DNA of 64,000 bases from Streptomyces sp. NRRL F-5122 (lineage in GTDB: Bacteria > Actinomycetota > Actinomycetes > Streptomycetales > Streptomycetaceae), in NCBI RefSeq assembly GCF_001507435.1, contig NZ_LMWH01000116.1, positions 310,001-374,000 of the forward strand. The letters are read 5' to 3'. Below the pieces are notes generated by a model, which did not search any database, was not told where the DNA came from, and saw nothing but the letters and a program-made list of their open reading frames with translations. Below, piece by piece: positions 25,876-33,704 of the stretch. The position numbers and the translations under genes are program-made. How positions within the stretch are numbered: the first letter of the stretch is position 1; each line of letters starts with the position of its first letter.

Positions 25876-26604
25876 TCAGCCGGTGGTCCCCATACGGTCC
25901 CGCCCCGGTGGCACCGACCTCGTCCAGGCTGCCGGTGCCACCGACCGGGGGGAGTTTGCAGGTTCGGCCCTGCTGTCGGTGCGCGGGCTGTCCGGCCACA
26001 GCTGAGCATGTCGGCCCGCGACCGCATGGTCCATCGTGTGGCCCTGGAGGTGCCGGCTGCTCCCGGCAGTCGCGTCGACCATGGCCTGGGCGACCTGTTC
26101 GAGGCTGTTCTCCAGCGTCTGCAGCAGTTGCTCGTCCTGGTGGCGTAGCGCGCCCAGCAGGTCCATGGCCCGTTCGTCGTCGGCGAGAGCGGCGATGCTC
26201 TCACCGACCCGGCAGGCCGCCAACGCCTGGGCAGTCGCGGCGTACTCGCCCTCGATGTTCTTCAACAGGCGGCGCTCGGCAGCCGGTTGACCGCCGTACA
26301 GCAGGCCGTCGACGATCATCGCGCCGGCCTCCATGGGGATGCGGGCCGCACGGAAGGCGCCCGTCACGAGCGTGCGGACGATCGCGGTCGTGTCGGACAG
26401 CAGGTGGCGGGGCCGGATGGCACGTACGTGGTCGTCGATGCGCGTCATGTATTCGTGGGCGTCGGCGAGGTGGTGTTCCATGGCCCGGCGGTGCGGTCCG
26501 ACCGGGGTCACGGCCATGTCCGCCCTGAACCTGTCGATGACCGCTGCGTGGGCATCCCGGGCATCCTGCAGCGCCGGGATCAGCGCGTGCGTCGTCAATG
26601 TCAT
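25876..26604 (-). CDS. Helical-bundle protein, ferritin-like
   Basis: 242 residues from ATG 26604, preceded by AAGGAAG. Nearly the whole protein is predicted helix by eye: [20 protein letters not shown], a glycine break, then [20 protein letters not shown] and [20 protein letters not shown]. Regular E/H placement within helices resembles ferritin-like (DUF892-type) bundles. The C-terminal 40 residues are disordered. I am not certain of the family. Function unknown. Confidence 0.7.
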   Translation of the reverse strand: MTLTTHALIPALQDARDAHAAVIDRFRADMAVTPVGPHRRAMEHHLADAHEYMTRIDDHVRAIRPRHLLSDTTAIVRTLVTGAFRAARIPMEAGAMIVDGLLYGGQPAAERRLLKNIEGEYAATAQALAACRVGESIAALADDERAMDLLGALRHQDEQLLQTLENSLEQVAQAMVDATAGSSRHLQGHTMDHAVAGRHAQLWPDSPRTDSRAEPANSPRSVAPAAWTRSVPPGRDRMGTTG

Positions 26605-27145
26605 TGCCGTACTTCCTTGTGTGGCGTTCTGGAACGGCGTGAGTGGGGAGGCGCCCGCGGCGCGGATGGCAAGTGTGGGCGGCCCCGCCACCAGCGTGTG
26701 CGAACGGGCCGAAGATCGCCTGGCGGCCGCCGGCCCCCGTGCGGAGCCGAGAGGGGCTCCGACCGGCGCGATCCTCGTCGGCCGGTGCGTGCGATCACGC
26801 CCTGCCCCGCTGATCCGTCCGGGTGGCGGCAGCGGGCCGCGTGCCGCGCGGGTGGCGAAGGGCCGCGTCCGGGTCGAGCGCGGGGAGGCGGAGGGCGCCC
26901 CTCACTGCTTGACTTGGAGTGCACGCGAAGTCCTAGCGTTCACGCCGTGGAACTCCGGGATGCCGATCCACGGGATCCGCCGCCCGACGGGCCGGCGAGG
27001 CGGTCACGAGGTCGTGCAGCCGCACATGGGAAGCGGCCCGCCCTCGTCCCTGGGCCATCAGGCGGTTCCCGGCGAGTTCCGGTGCAGGGGCGGGCTCGCG
27101 GCCCGTCCAGCGGCAGGACGACATCGCAAGAAAGGCTGGGACGAC
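26605..27145. other. Divergent intergenic region carrying the AKR promoter
   Basis: 541 bp between the helical-bundle gene (minus) and the aldo/keto reductase (plus). The MerR-type promoter at 26909-26939 lies in it, leaving a leader of about 200 nt before the AKR start. I see no gene in it. Confidence 0.45.
26909..26939 (+). promoter_or_regulatory. MerR-type promoter with 19-bp spacer
   Basis: TTGACT (26909-26914) and TAGCGT (26934-26939) are separated by 19 bp, the over-long spacing of MerR-activated promoters. The spacer contains ACTTGGAGTGCACGCGAAGT-like dyad sequence, close to the CTTGGAGT-ACTCCAAG operator of aldehyde- and thiol-sensing MerR proteins. The downstream gene is an aldo/keto reductase, a common target. 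No merR gene is adjacent. Confidence 0.65.
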
Positions 27146-28135
27146 ATGGAGCAGCGCAGGCTTCGGGACCTGGAGGTTTCCGCCATCGGGCTCGGCTGCA
27201 TGGGGATGTCCGCCTTCTACGGCTCCGCCGATCAGGAAGAGGGCGTCAAGACCATCCGGCGCGCCCTCGAGCTGGGTGTCGACTTCATCGACACCGCCCA
27301 GATCTACGGTCCGCTCACGAACGAGTTGCTGATCGGACGTGCGATCAAGGGACACCGTGACGAGTACGTCATCGCCACGAAGTTCAACTATCGCATGGAC
27401 GACGCCGTTCCGGGCGACATGAGCACGGTGGGGCGGCAGGACGGTTCCGCCGAGCATGTACGCAGCTCGATCCACGGCTCGCTCAAGAGGCTCGGGACCG
27501 ACCACATCGACCTCTACTACCAGCACCGCGTCGATCCGAACGTGCCGATCGAGGAGACCGTCGGTGCGATGGCCGAACTCGTCGCGGAGGGCAAGGTCCG
27601 CCATATCGGGCTGAGCGAGGCGAGCGCGGAGACGATCCGTCGAGCGAACGCCGTCCACCCCATTGCCGCGGTGCAGACCGAGTACTCGATGTGGTCACGC
27701 GACCCGGAGGCCGCCGTACTTCCCACGTGCCGTGAGCTCGGCATCGGGTTCGTGCCGTACTCGCCGCTGGGGCGCGGCTTCCTCGCGGGCCGGTTCACCT
27801 CTCCCGACGAGCTGGACGAAGGGGACTTCCGCCGCAGCGGTCCGCGGTTCACGGGCGAGAACCTGCAGGCGAACCTGAGGCTCGCGCAGAAGGTGAAGGA
27901 GATCGCCGCGGAGAAGGGCGTGACACCCGCGCAGCTCGCGATCGCCTGGGTACTGGCGCAGGGCGACGACCTCGTCCCCATCCCGGGCACCAAGCGCCGC
28001 ACCTACCTGGAACAGAACGCGGGCGCGGCGGACGTCGAGCTTACGAAGGACGAACTCGAGCGCATCGAAGCCGAGTTGCCCGAGCCGGCCGGGGAGCGCT
28101 ACGACGAGGCGGGGATGAGGGCGCTGAACCGTTAG
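27146..28135 (+). CDS. Aldo/keto reductase (YajO/PLR-type)
   Basis: 329 residues from ATG 27146, with AAAGG upstream. AKR features: [16 protein letters not shown], the catalytic Asp/Tyr segment [15 protein letters not shown], Lys in VIATKFNY, His in [17 protein letters not shown], and the NADPH loop [14 protein letters not shown]. It reduces carbonyls with NADPH in the cytoplasm. The MerR-type promoter upstream suggests induction by electrophiles or aldehydes. Confidence 0.95.
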   Translation: MEQRRLRDLEVSAIGLGCMGMSAFYGSADQEEGVKTIRRALELGVDFIDTAQIYGPLTNELLIGRAIKGHRDEYVIATKFNYRMDDAVPGDMSTVGRQDGSAEHVRSSIHGSLKRLGTDHIDLYYQHRVDPNVPIEETVGAMAELVAEGKVRHIGLSEASAETIRRANAVHPIAAVQTEYSMWSRDPEAAVLPTCRELGIGFVPYSPLGRGFLAGRFTSPDELDEGDFRRSGPRFTGENLQANLRLAQKVKEIAAEKGVTPAQLAIAWVLAQGDDLVPIPGTKRRTYLEQNAGAADVELTKDELERIEAELPEPAGERYDEAGMRALNR

Positions 28136-28207
28136 CAGGTCCGGACGACGTTAGGCCGACGGCGAACCCCCGGTCCGGCGGGTGAACCCGTCGCATAGCC
28201 TGCGGAC

Positions 28208-28891
28208 ATGATGGATCACCGCCGGGTCGACCTGACCGGGATCCGGCTGGCCTACCGGGTGTGGGGCCCGCCGGATGCTCCGCCGCTCGTCCTGCTGCAT
28301 GCACTGGGCGAGGGCGCCGCCGACTGGGACGCGGTGGCGCCCGTGCTCGCCCGGAGCCGACGGGTGTACGCCCTCGACCTCCGCGGTCACGGACTGAGCG
28401 ACCGTCCCGGAGACTACGCGCTCGAACTCATGCAGAGCGATGTACTGCGCTTCCTTGACAGCCTGGGACTCGACCGGGTGGACCTGATCGGCCATTCGCT
28501 GGGCGGTGTCGTCGCTTATTTGTTCGCCGCGGACCGTCCGCAGCGAGTGGCCGGTCTTGTCCTCGAGGACGTTCCGGCGCCCCGTGACCGCGAGCCGAGC
28601 ACCCCTGCCAGGCCGGAAGGCGAGCTCTCCTTCGACTGGGAGGTGGTCCCGGCGGTCAGGAGGCAGCTCGACAGGCCCGACCCCGCGTGGTCGGATCGGC
28701 TCGGTCGGATCACCGCCGACACCCTGGTCGTGGCCGGCGGTCCGAGCAGCCACATGCCCCAGGACGCGGTCGCCGAACTCGCCCGGCTCATCCCGGGCGG
28801 ACGTATGGTCACCATTCCGGTCGGCCACCTGGTCCACCGCTTCGCCCCGGAGGCGTTCACCGAGGCCGTCGCCGACTTCCTGCGGCTCTGA
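28208..28891 (+). CDS. Alpha/beta hydrolase
   Basis: 227 residues. The nucleophile elbow is GHSLGG, preceded by VDLI. LLHALGEGAADWDAVAP marks the oxyanion-hole strand, DLRGHGLSDRPG follows, and the catalytic His is in PVGHLVHRF. The acid residue is not in its usual place (VAGGPSSHMPQ has no Asp after the strand). A short lid makes it compact. Substrate unknown. Two ATG codons are possible at 28208. Confidence 0.9.
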   Translation: MMDHRRVDLTGIRLAYRVWGPPDAPPLVLLHALGEGAADWDAVAPVLARSRRVYALDLRGHGLSDRPGDYALELMQSDVLRFLDSLGLDRVDLIGHSLGGVVAYLFAADRPQRVAGLVLEDVPAPRDREPSTPARPEGELSFDWEVVPAVRRQLDRPDPAWSDRLGRITADTLVVAGGPSSHMPQDAVAELARLIPGGRMVTIPVGHLVHRFAPEAFTEAVADFLRL

Positions 28892-29197
28892 GGCACATCC
28901 CGGAGCATCCCGGCTCCGAGGCACGGCCCGGAGTCGCTCGCCGGTCGTACGCCGGGCCCGGCACATGACGGCCGAAATACCCGCGCGGCCGTGATGTGCT
29001 CCGACGTGTGAAGGGGGGCAGGCGGCACCGCGGACGGTGAGGCGGTCGCCACGCGTACCTCCCGCCGTGCGCGCGATGGACCACTCCCGGCGCCGCCGAG
29101 CCGTGCTCCGGCTGCCTTGTCAGTGGTCCCCACTAGGTTCAGTCGTGTCCCGCCGAGCCGGTGGGGAATCCCCCCTTGCCGCAAAGGAGATGGTGCG
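28892..29197. other. Upstream region of the four-gene SWIM-vWA-MoxR-DUF5682 operon
   Basis: 306 bp. A hairpin (CGGAGC 28901-28906 / GCTCCG 28913-28918) follows the hydrolase stop. The DNA-damage-type promoter is at 29117-29139 and the ribosome-binding site AAAGGAG at 29183-29189. Confidence 0.5.
29117..29139 (+). promoter_or_regulatory. RecA-NDp / PafBC-type DNA-damage promoter motif
   Basis: TTGTCAGTG (29117-29125), exactly eight bases, then TAGGTT (29134-29139). This fits the published actinobacterial LexA-independent DNA-damage promoter consensus tTGTCRGTG-N8-TAnnnT, recognised through PafBC. It lies about 58 bp before the probable TTG start of the SWIM gene, and no closer gene exists. 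The match is by eye; induction is inferred. Confidence 0.75.
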
Positions 29198-31123
29198 TTG
29201 TCGGGCTGGGAGAAGTCGAGCACGGCGCGGGTGATACCACCCGCGATGCCGCGCAAGCTCGCGAAAGTCCCGTTCGTCGAACTGGCCGACGGACGTCTGC
29301 AGGGCGTGGTGTCCAGCGGATCCGACATCGAGCGGGTCTATGTGTCGTCGGTCGCGGCCGGCACCTACGCGTTCGCCTGCAGCACCAACAACAACCGTCC
29401 CTGCGGCGGCGCGCGCGGCTCGTTCTGCAACCACATCCGGGCTCTGATCAACGAGGCGGTGCTGCAGTACGGCATCGAGGGCGTCGCCCGCTATCTGCGG
29501 GTCGAGACCGGGGAGGGCGAGGCGAGCGCGGAGAGCCTTGCCGCCGCCATGACGGGCACGCATCCCTCGTCGGCCGGCAACCAGGCAGCGGCCCCCGTCT
29601 TCAGCCGATTCCTGCGCCATCTGTCCTACCTCGAACTCGCCCCCACCACGGCGCCGTTGCCCGAGATGCAGTGGTTCCCGCCGACCAGGGCGGGCGTGGC
29701 GGACGCACTCCGGCACCCGCTCGGTTCGGCCGAAGTGCAGAGCACCGGGCTGCTCGCCGAGCCCATCGCCGGCCTCGACGAGGCGATGGCCGCCGTGGAC
29801 GCCTTCGAGCGGACCCTCGTCGGCGGTCTGCTGCGCCCCCGGCCCGAACAGGCCGCCGATCTGGCCGAGTTCGCCGATGCCCTTGCGGGCACACCGCTGG
29901 CGTCCGGCGTCGCCGAGGCCGCGGAGAAGGCGGCCGCCGGAGCCGCCGGCGAGGACCACTACATCGCTCTCGCCGCTGCCCGCACCGCGCTGCTCGGCTC
30001 GATCCATGACGCCCTCATGGACCGCGTCGAGGAGTGGACCGGCCGGAGCCGCGGTGAAGGGGCGGCCCCGGCCCTCGCGCAGCGGCCGTCGGCGAACGTG
30101 CTCGCCGCCGCCCGCTCCTGGCTGTCGGATCTGGCGCGCGCCGGCTGGCGGGGCATCGACCACGAGCTGGTGTCCGGAGTGGCACCCGTCGTCTCCGCGA
30201 TGCTTCCGGACCCGTCCCTGCGCCGCCTGGCCACCCTCCTCGACGGGTTCGCCGCCGAACTCGCCGCCTGCTGCCCGGGAGCGACCCTGGAGCGGGTTCC
30301 CGAACGTCGCTGGGCCGACCTGTGGTCCCGTGCGATCCTCCTGACGCTGCCCGGTGCCGCCGACGTGCCCGTGACCGGCACGGCCACCGGCCGCCTCCTG
30401 CCCCTCGGTGTCGACCTGCACGAACACGCCACCGCCGCACGGGCTCAGGTCCACGCCGTGTTCGAGCCCGCTGACGGCACGGCGCCCCGACTGGTGCGCG
30501 CAGGTGTCTCGGTACCGAAGCCGGACACTGTCGTGGGGGCCGGCGTGTGGCAGCTGATGCGGCCCCATATGGCACTGCTGTCGGCCGTCGGCGAAGGCCG
30601 TTCGATGGACATCACCGATATGCCGATCACCGACGAGGGCGACCTGGTCTGGCACGACGAACACGCACGTCCCGGTGAGCCCGCCGAGGTCTTCGCGACC
30701 GCCCGCGTCGCTCTTCCCACCGCGCACGCCTCGGTGACCGCGCCGCTGGACCGGCATCCCGCCGCCGTCGCGGTACCGGTGTTCCTGGAGGGCTACACCG
30801 TCCGGAACGACGACGCCATGGAACTCACCGCGGCCGGATGCACCCTCGCCGTCGACACGGACCGCATCCCCGCGGCCGGCCCGCTCACGGCCGACGCCGT
30901 CGCGTCGTCGAGCGCGTGCATCGGACTGCTCCGCTGGGACGCCGGGATGTTCGTCCTGCAGCCGCTCGCCGTCGAGACCACCGTGCGCAAGAAGGCCGTC
31001 GCGATCCAGGCGGGCGCCTGGGCCGGAGGCACGACGGACAAGGCGGGCCTCAGGGCGGAGAAGGCCGCCACCGACGCCGCAGCGGTGCTGCGCGAGCGAG
31101 CCGGAAGGCTGCTGCGGAAATGA
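29198..31123 (+). CDS. SWIM-type zinc finger protein
   Basis: About 641 residues from TTG 29198, which has AAAGGAG at ideal distance; ATG 29249 is the alternative. Near residue 50-80 the protein has YAFACSTNNNRPCGGARGSF, continuing CNHIRALINEAV, which supplies the C-x(n)-C-x-H ligands of a SWIM zinc finger. The remaining 550 residues are mostly helical and Ala-rich, then beta-rich near the end. SWIM proteins bind DNA or proteins. It is the first gene of the operon; the next ATG overlaps its stop (ATGA at 31120-31123). Confidence 0.85.
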   Translation: MSGWEKSSTARVIPPAMPRKLAKVPFVELADGRLQGVVSSGSDIERVYVSSVAAGTYAFACSTNNNRPCGGARGSFCNHIRALINEAVLQYGIEGVARYLRVETGEGEASAESLAAAMTGTHPSSAGNQAAAPVFSRFLRHLSYLELAPTTAPLPEMQWFPPTRAGVADALRHPLGSAEVQSTGLLAEPIAGLDEAMAAVDAFERTLVGGLLRPRPEQAADLAEFADALAGTPLASGVAEAAEKAAAGAAGEDHYIALAAARTALLGSIHDALMDRVEEWTGRSRGEGAAPALAQRPSANVLAAARSWLSDLARAGWRGIDHELVSGVAPVVSAMLPDPSLRRLATLLDGFAAELAACCPGATLERVPERRWADLWSRAILLTLPGAADVPVTGTATGRLLPLGVDLHEHATAARAQVHAVFEPADGTAPRLVRAGVSVPKPDTVVGAGVWQLMRPHMALLSAVGEGRSMDITDMPITDEGDLVWHDEHARPGEPAEVFATARVALPTAHASVTAPLDRHPAAVAVPVFLEGYTVRNDDAMELTAAGCTLAVDTDRIPAAGPLTADAVASSSACIGLLRWDAGMFVLQPLAVETTVRKKAVAIQAGAWAGGTTDKAGLRAEKAATDAAAVLRERAGRLLRK

Positions 31124-32547
31124 CCGACGCGACCACGGGACAGAGCCACCGGGCGGACCTCCACGACAACCGGCGCCAGGTGCTGTACTGGCGACTGCTG
31201 TCCCGCCTCTTCGACCACGAGGAACAGACGACGCTTGAGTCGGCGAGTATCGCCGTCGTCGAGGACATCGGTCTGCCACCGGCACTCCTGGACCCCCAGG
31301 CGTCCGTCGACTCGATCGTGCAGCGTCACCCGGAGCTCGCCGCCGAGTTCCAGGGCCTCATGGTGCCCGAGCCGCAGTCCGGGGCCGACGGCGAAGCGCG
31401 CGATCGCGCGGCCGAGGTGCGGCGCGCGGCACTGGTGTCCAAGGTGCTGCTCAATGTCTTCGCCGCCAGGTCCGGTACGGTCAGCGCCGGACAGCTGTCG
31501 CGCTGGCAGTCCGACGCAGGCTGGCTGGAGCGCGCGCTCGGCTGCAAGCCCGGCGAGCTGCGCGGTGGGCGTCCCGGAGGAGGCGCGGGCCGGGGCGTCG
31601 GCCCGACGGGCACGGGTGGCGGCGGGGCGACCCCGGACCTCAGCCGGATGATCCCGGCGATCGGCCCCGAACTGGGCGCCATCGAGGCCGATCTCGTGCG
31701 GCGGATGCACCTGCGCGAGGTGCTCGCCGATCCTCGGCTCGCCGCGCAGCTGACGCCCAGCATGTCGCTGATCGAGCAGCTGCTGCGGGACAAGAACAAC
31801 CTGTCGGGCGTGGCACTGGCCAACGCCAAGGCGCTCATCCGCCGTTACGTCGACGACGTGGCCGACGTGCTGCGCACGCAGGTGGAGAAGGCCACGGTCG
31901 GCGCCGTGGACCGCTCGGTGCCGCCCAAGCGGGTGTTCCGCAACCTCGACCTCGACCGGACCATCTGGAAGAACCTCACCAACTGGAGTCCGGAGGAGGA
32001 GCGGCTGTACGTCGACCGCCTCTTCTACCGGCACACCGCCCGCAGGACCACGCCCCAGCGGCTGATCGTGGTGGTGGACCAGTCGGGCTCGATGGTCGAC
32101 TCGATGGTCAACTGCACCATCCTGGCGTCCATCTTCGCCGGGTTGCCCAAGGTGGACGTCCATCTCATCGCCTACGACACCCGCGCGATCGACCTCACCC
32201 CCTGGGTGAACGACCCGTTCGAGGCTCTGCTGCGCACCAATCTCGGCGGCGGGAACGACGGCCCGGTTGCCATGGCAATGGCCCGCCCGAAGATCGCCGA
32301 GCCGCGGAACACCGTGATGGTGTGGATCTCGGACTTCTACGAATTCGACCGCTCGCAGCCGCTGTTCGAGGGCATCGAGGCGGTGCACCGCTCCGGGGTG
32401 AAGTTCATCCCCGTCGGCTCGGTGACCAGCTCCGGCCGCCAGGAGGTCAACCCCTGGTTCCGGGAGCGCTTCAAAGCTCTCGGCACACCCGTGATCTCCG
32501 GACACATACGCAGGCTCGTCGACGAACTCAAGACGTTCCTCGCCTGA
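31120..32547 (+). CDS. vWA domain protein (MoxR partner)
   Basis: 475 residues. The N-terminal 300 residues are helical with a Gly-rich hinge (about 148-175). The C-terminal von Willebrand A domain starts with the MIDAS motif DQSGSM at 320-325, has GGGNDG in the place of the MIDAS Thr loop, and WISDFYEF. CoxE/YehP-type vWA proteins of this build work with MoxR AAA+ ATPases as metal-dependent adaptors. Coupled by ATGA overlap to the SWIM gene and followed 38 bp later by the MoxR gene. Confidence 0.93.
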   Translation: MTDATTGQSHRADLHDNRRQVLYWRLLSRLFDHEEQTTLESASIAVVEDIGLPPALLDPQASVDSIVQRHPELAAEFQGLMVPEPQSGADGEARDRAAEVRRAALVSKVLLNVFAARSGTVSAGQLSRWQSDAGWLERALGCKPGELRGGRPGGGAGRGVGPTGTGGGGATPDLSRMIPAIGPELGAIEADLVRRMHLREVLADPRLAAQLTPSMSLIEQLLRDKNNLSGVALANAKALIRRYVDDVADVLRTQVEKATVGAVDRSVPPKRVFRNLDLDRTIWKNLTNWSPEEERLYVDRLFYRHTARRTTPQRLIVVVDQSGSMVDSMVNCTILASIFAGLPKVDVHLIAYDTRAIDLTPWVNDPFEALLRTNLGGGNDGPVAMAMARPKIAEPRNTVMVWISDFYEFDRSQPLFEGIEAVHRSGVKFIPVGSVTSSGRQEVNPWFRERFKALGTPVISGHIRRLVDELKTFLA

Positions 32548-32585
32548 GCGCCCCACGCGCCCCAAAGACCCACGAAAGGCCCCTC

Positions 32586-33704
32586 ATGTCCGACCTGCTG
32601 CGCGCCCCCGCCGAGACCAAGTACGCCGAGGAACTCGACTGGCTGGAGTCGATCGACGACAATTCCAAGCCCTTCTCCTGGCGGCTGTCGCCCAAGATGG
32701 TCCGCCTGTTCATCCTGGGCTCGGAGCCCTCCGACGGCCTGGACCGCGAGATCTCGCAGAAGTGGTTCGGCGATCGCAGCTTCGTCGAGCGCTCCATCGT
32801 CACCCTCGCCTCCGACCGCGGACTGCTGCTCATCGGCGACCCGGGCACCGGCAAGAGCTGGCTCGCCGAACTGCTCTCCGCCGCGATCTCCCGCAACTCC
32901 ACGCTCGTCGTGCAGGGCACCGCCGGCACCACCGAGGACCACATCAAGTACTCCTGGAACGTGTCCATGGTCATCGCCAAGGGCCAGTCGCGGGAGTCGA
33001 TGATCCCCTCACCGATCATGACCGCCATGGAGACCGGCGCGATCGGCCGCTTCGAGGAACTCACCCGCTCCACCAGCGACGTCCAGGACGCCCTGATCTC
33101 CATCCTCTCGGAGAAGTACATCTCCGTCCCCGAACTCGACGGCGACAGTGACAACATCGTCTTCGCCAAGCCGGGCTTCTCCGTCATCGCCACTGCCAAC
33201 AGCCGCGACCGGGGCGTCAACGACCTGTCCTCCGCGCTCAAGCGCCGCTTCAACTTCGTACGGATCCCGGTGGTGACGAACAAGAAGAGCGAGGCGGAGA
33301 TCGTCCGCTTCCGCACCGAGGAACTCCTGCGCCGCCATCAAATCGAGCTGGACGTGCCGCCGACGCTGCTCGACGTGCTGCTGCAGAGCTTCGCCGACCT
33401 GCGTGCCTCGGCGGCCGCGGCCGGCAGCGACGACGAGAAGCTGGAGTCCGCCCTGTCCACCGCCGAGCAGATCGGCGTCCTGGAGGACTCCATCCTGCAC
33501 AGCAACTTCTTCGGCGAGCGCGCCCTGACCGCCCGCACACTCGCGTCCTCGCTCGTCGGCTCGCTGGCCCGGCGCGAGCCGGAGGACCTGGCCATCCTGA
33601 ACAAGTACCTGCACGGCGTCGTCGAGCCGCGCAGCAAGGACGAGGGCGGCGCCTGGCCGGAGTTCCTGGAGGGTGGTCGCGACGCGATCGCCACCCTGTC
33701 ATGA
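32586..33704 (+). CDS. MoxR-family AAA+ ATPase
   Basis: 372 residues. Walker A GDPGTGKS is at residues 84-91. The Walker B region is GAIGRFEELTRS, sensor 1 is SVIATANSRDRGVND, and the arginine finger region SSALKRRFNFV follows. A C-terminal lid domain ends near 350. MoxR proteins form hexamers acting as remodelling chaperones with vWA partners. The gene overlaps the next one by ATGA (33701-33704), so all four proteins of the operon are likely made together. Confidence 0.95.
   Translation: MSDLLRAPAETKYAEELDWLESIDDNSKPFSWRLSPKMVRLFILGSEPSDGLDREISQKWFGDRSFVERSIVTLASDRGLLLIGDPGTGKSWLAELLSAAISRNSTLVVQGTAGTTEDHIKYSWNVSMVIAKGQSRESMIPSPIMTAMETGAIGRFEELTRSTSDVQDALISILSEKYISVPELDGDSDNIVFAKPGFSVIATANSRDRGVNDLSSALKRRFNFVRIPVVTNKKSEAEIVRFRTEELLRRHQIELDVPPTLLDVLLQSFADLRASAAAAGSDDEKLESALSTAEQIGVLEDSILHSNFFGERALTARTLASSLVGSLARREPEDLAILNKYLHGVVEPRSKDEGGAWPEFLEGGRDAIATLS

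Noticed and set aside
29120..31285. 721-codon antisense frame over the SWIM gene
   Set aside because: Low-complexity Arg/Gly content, no family character, opposite a well-supported coding frame.
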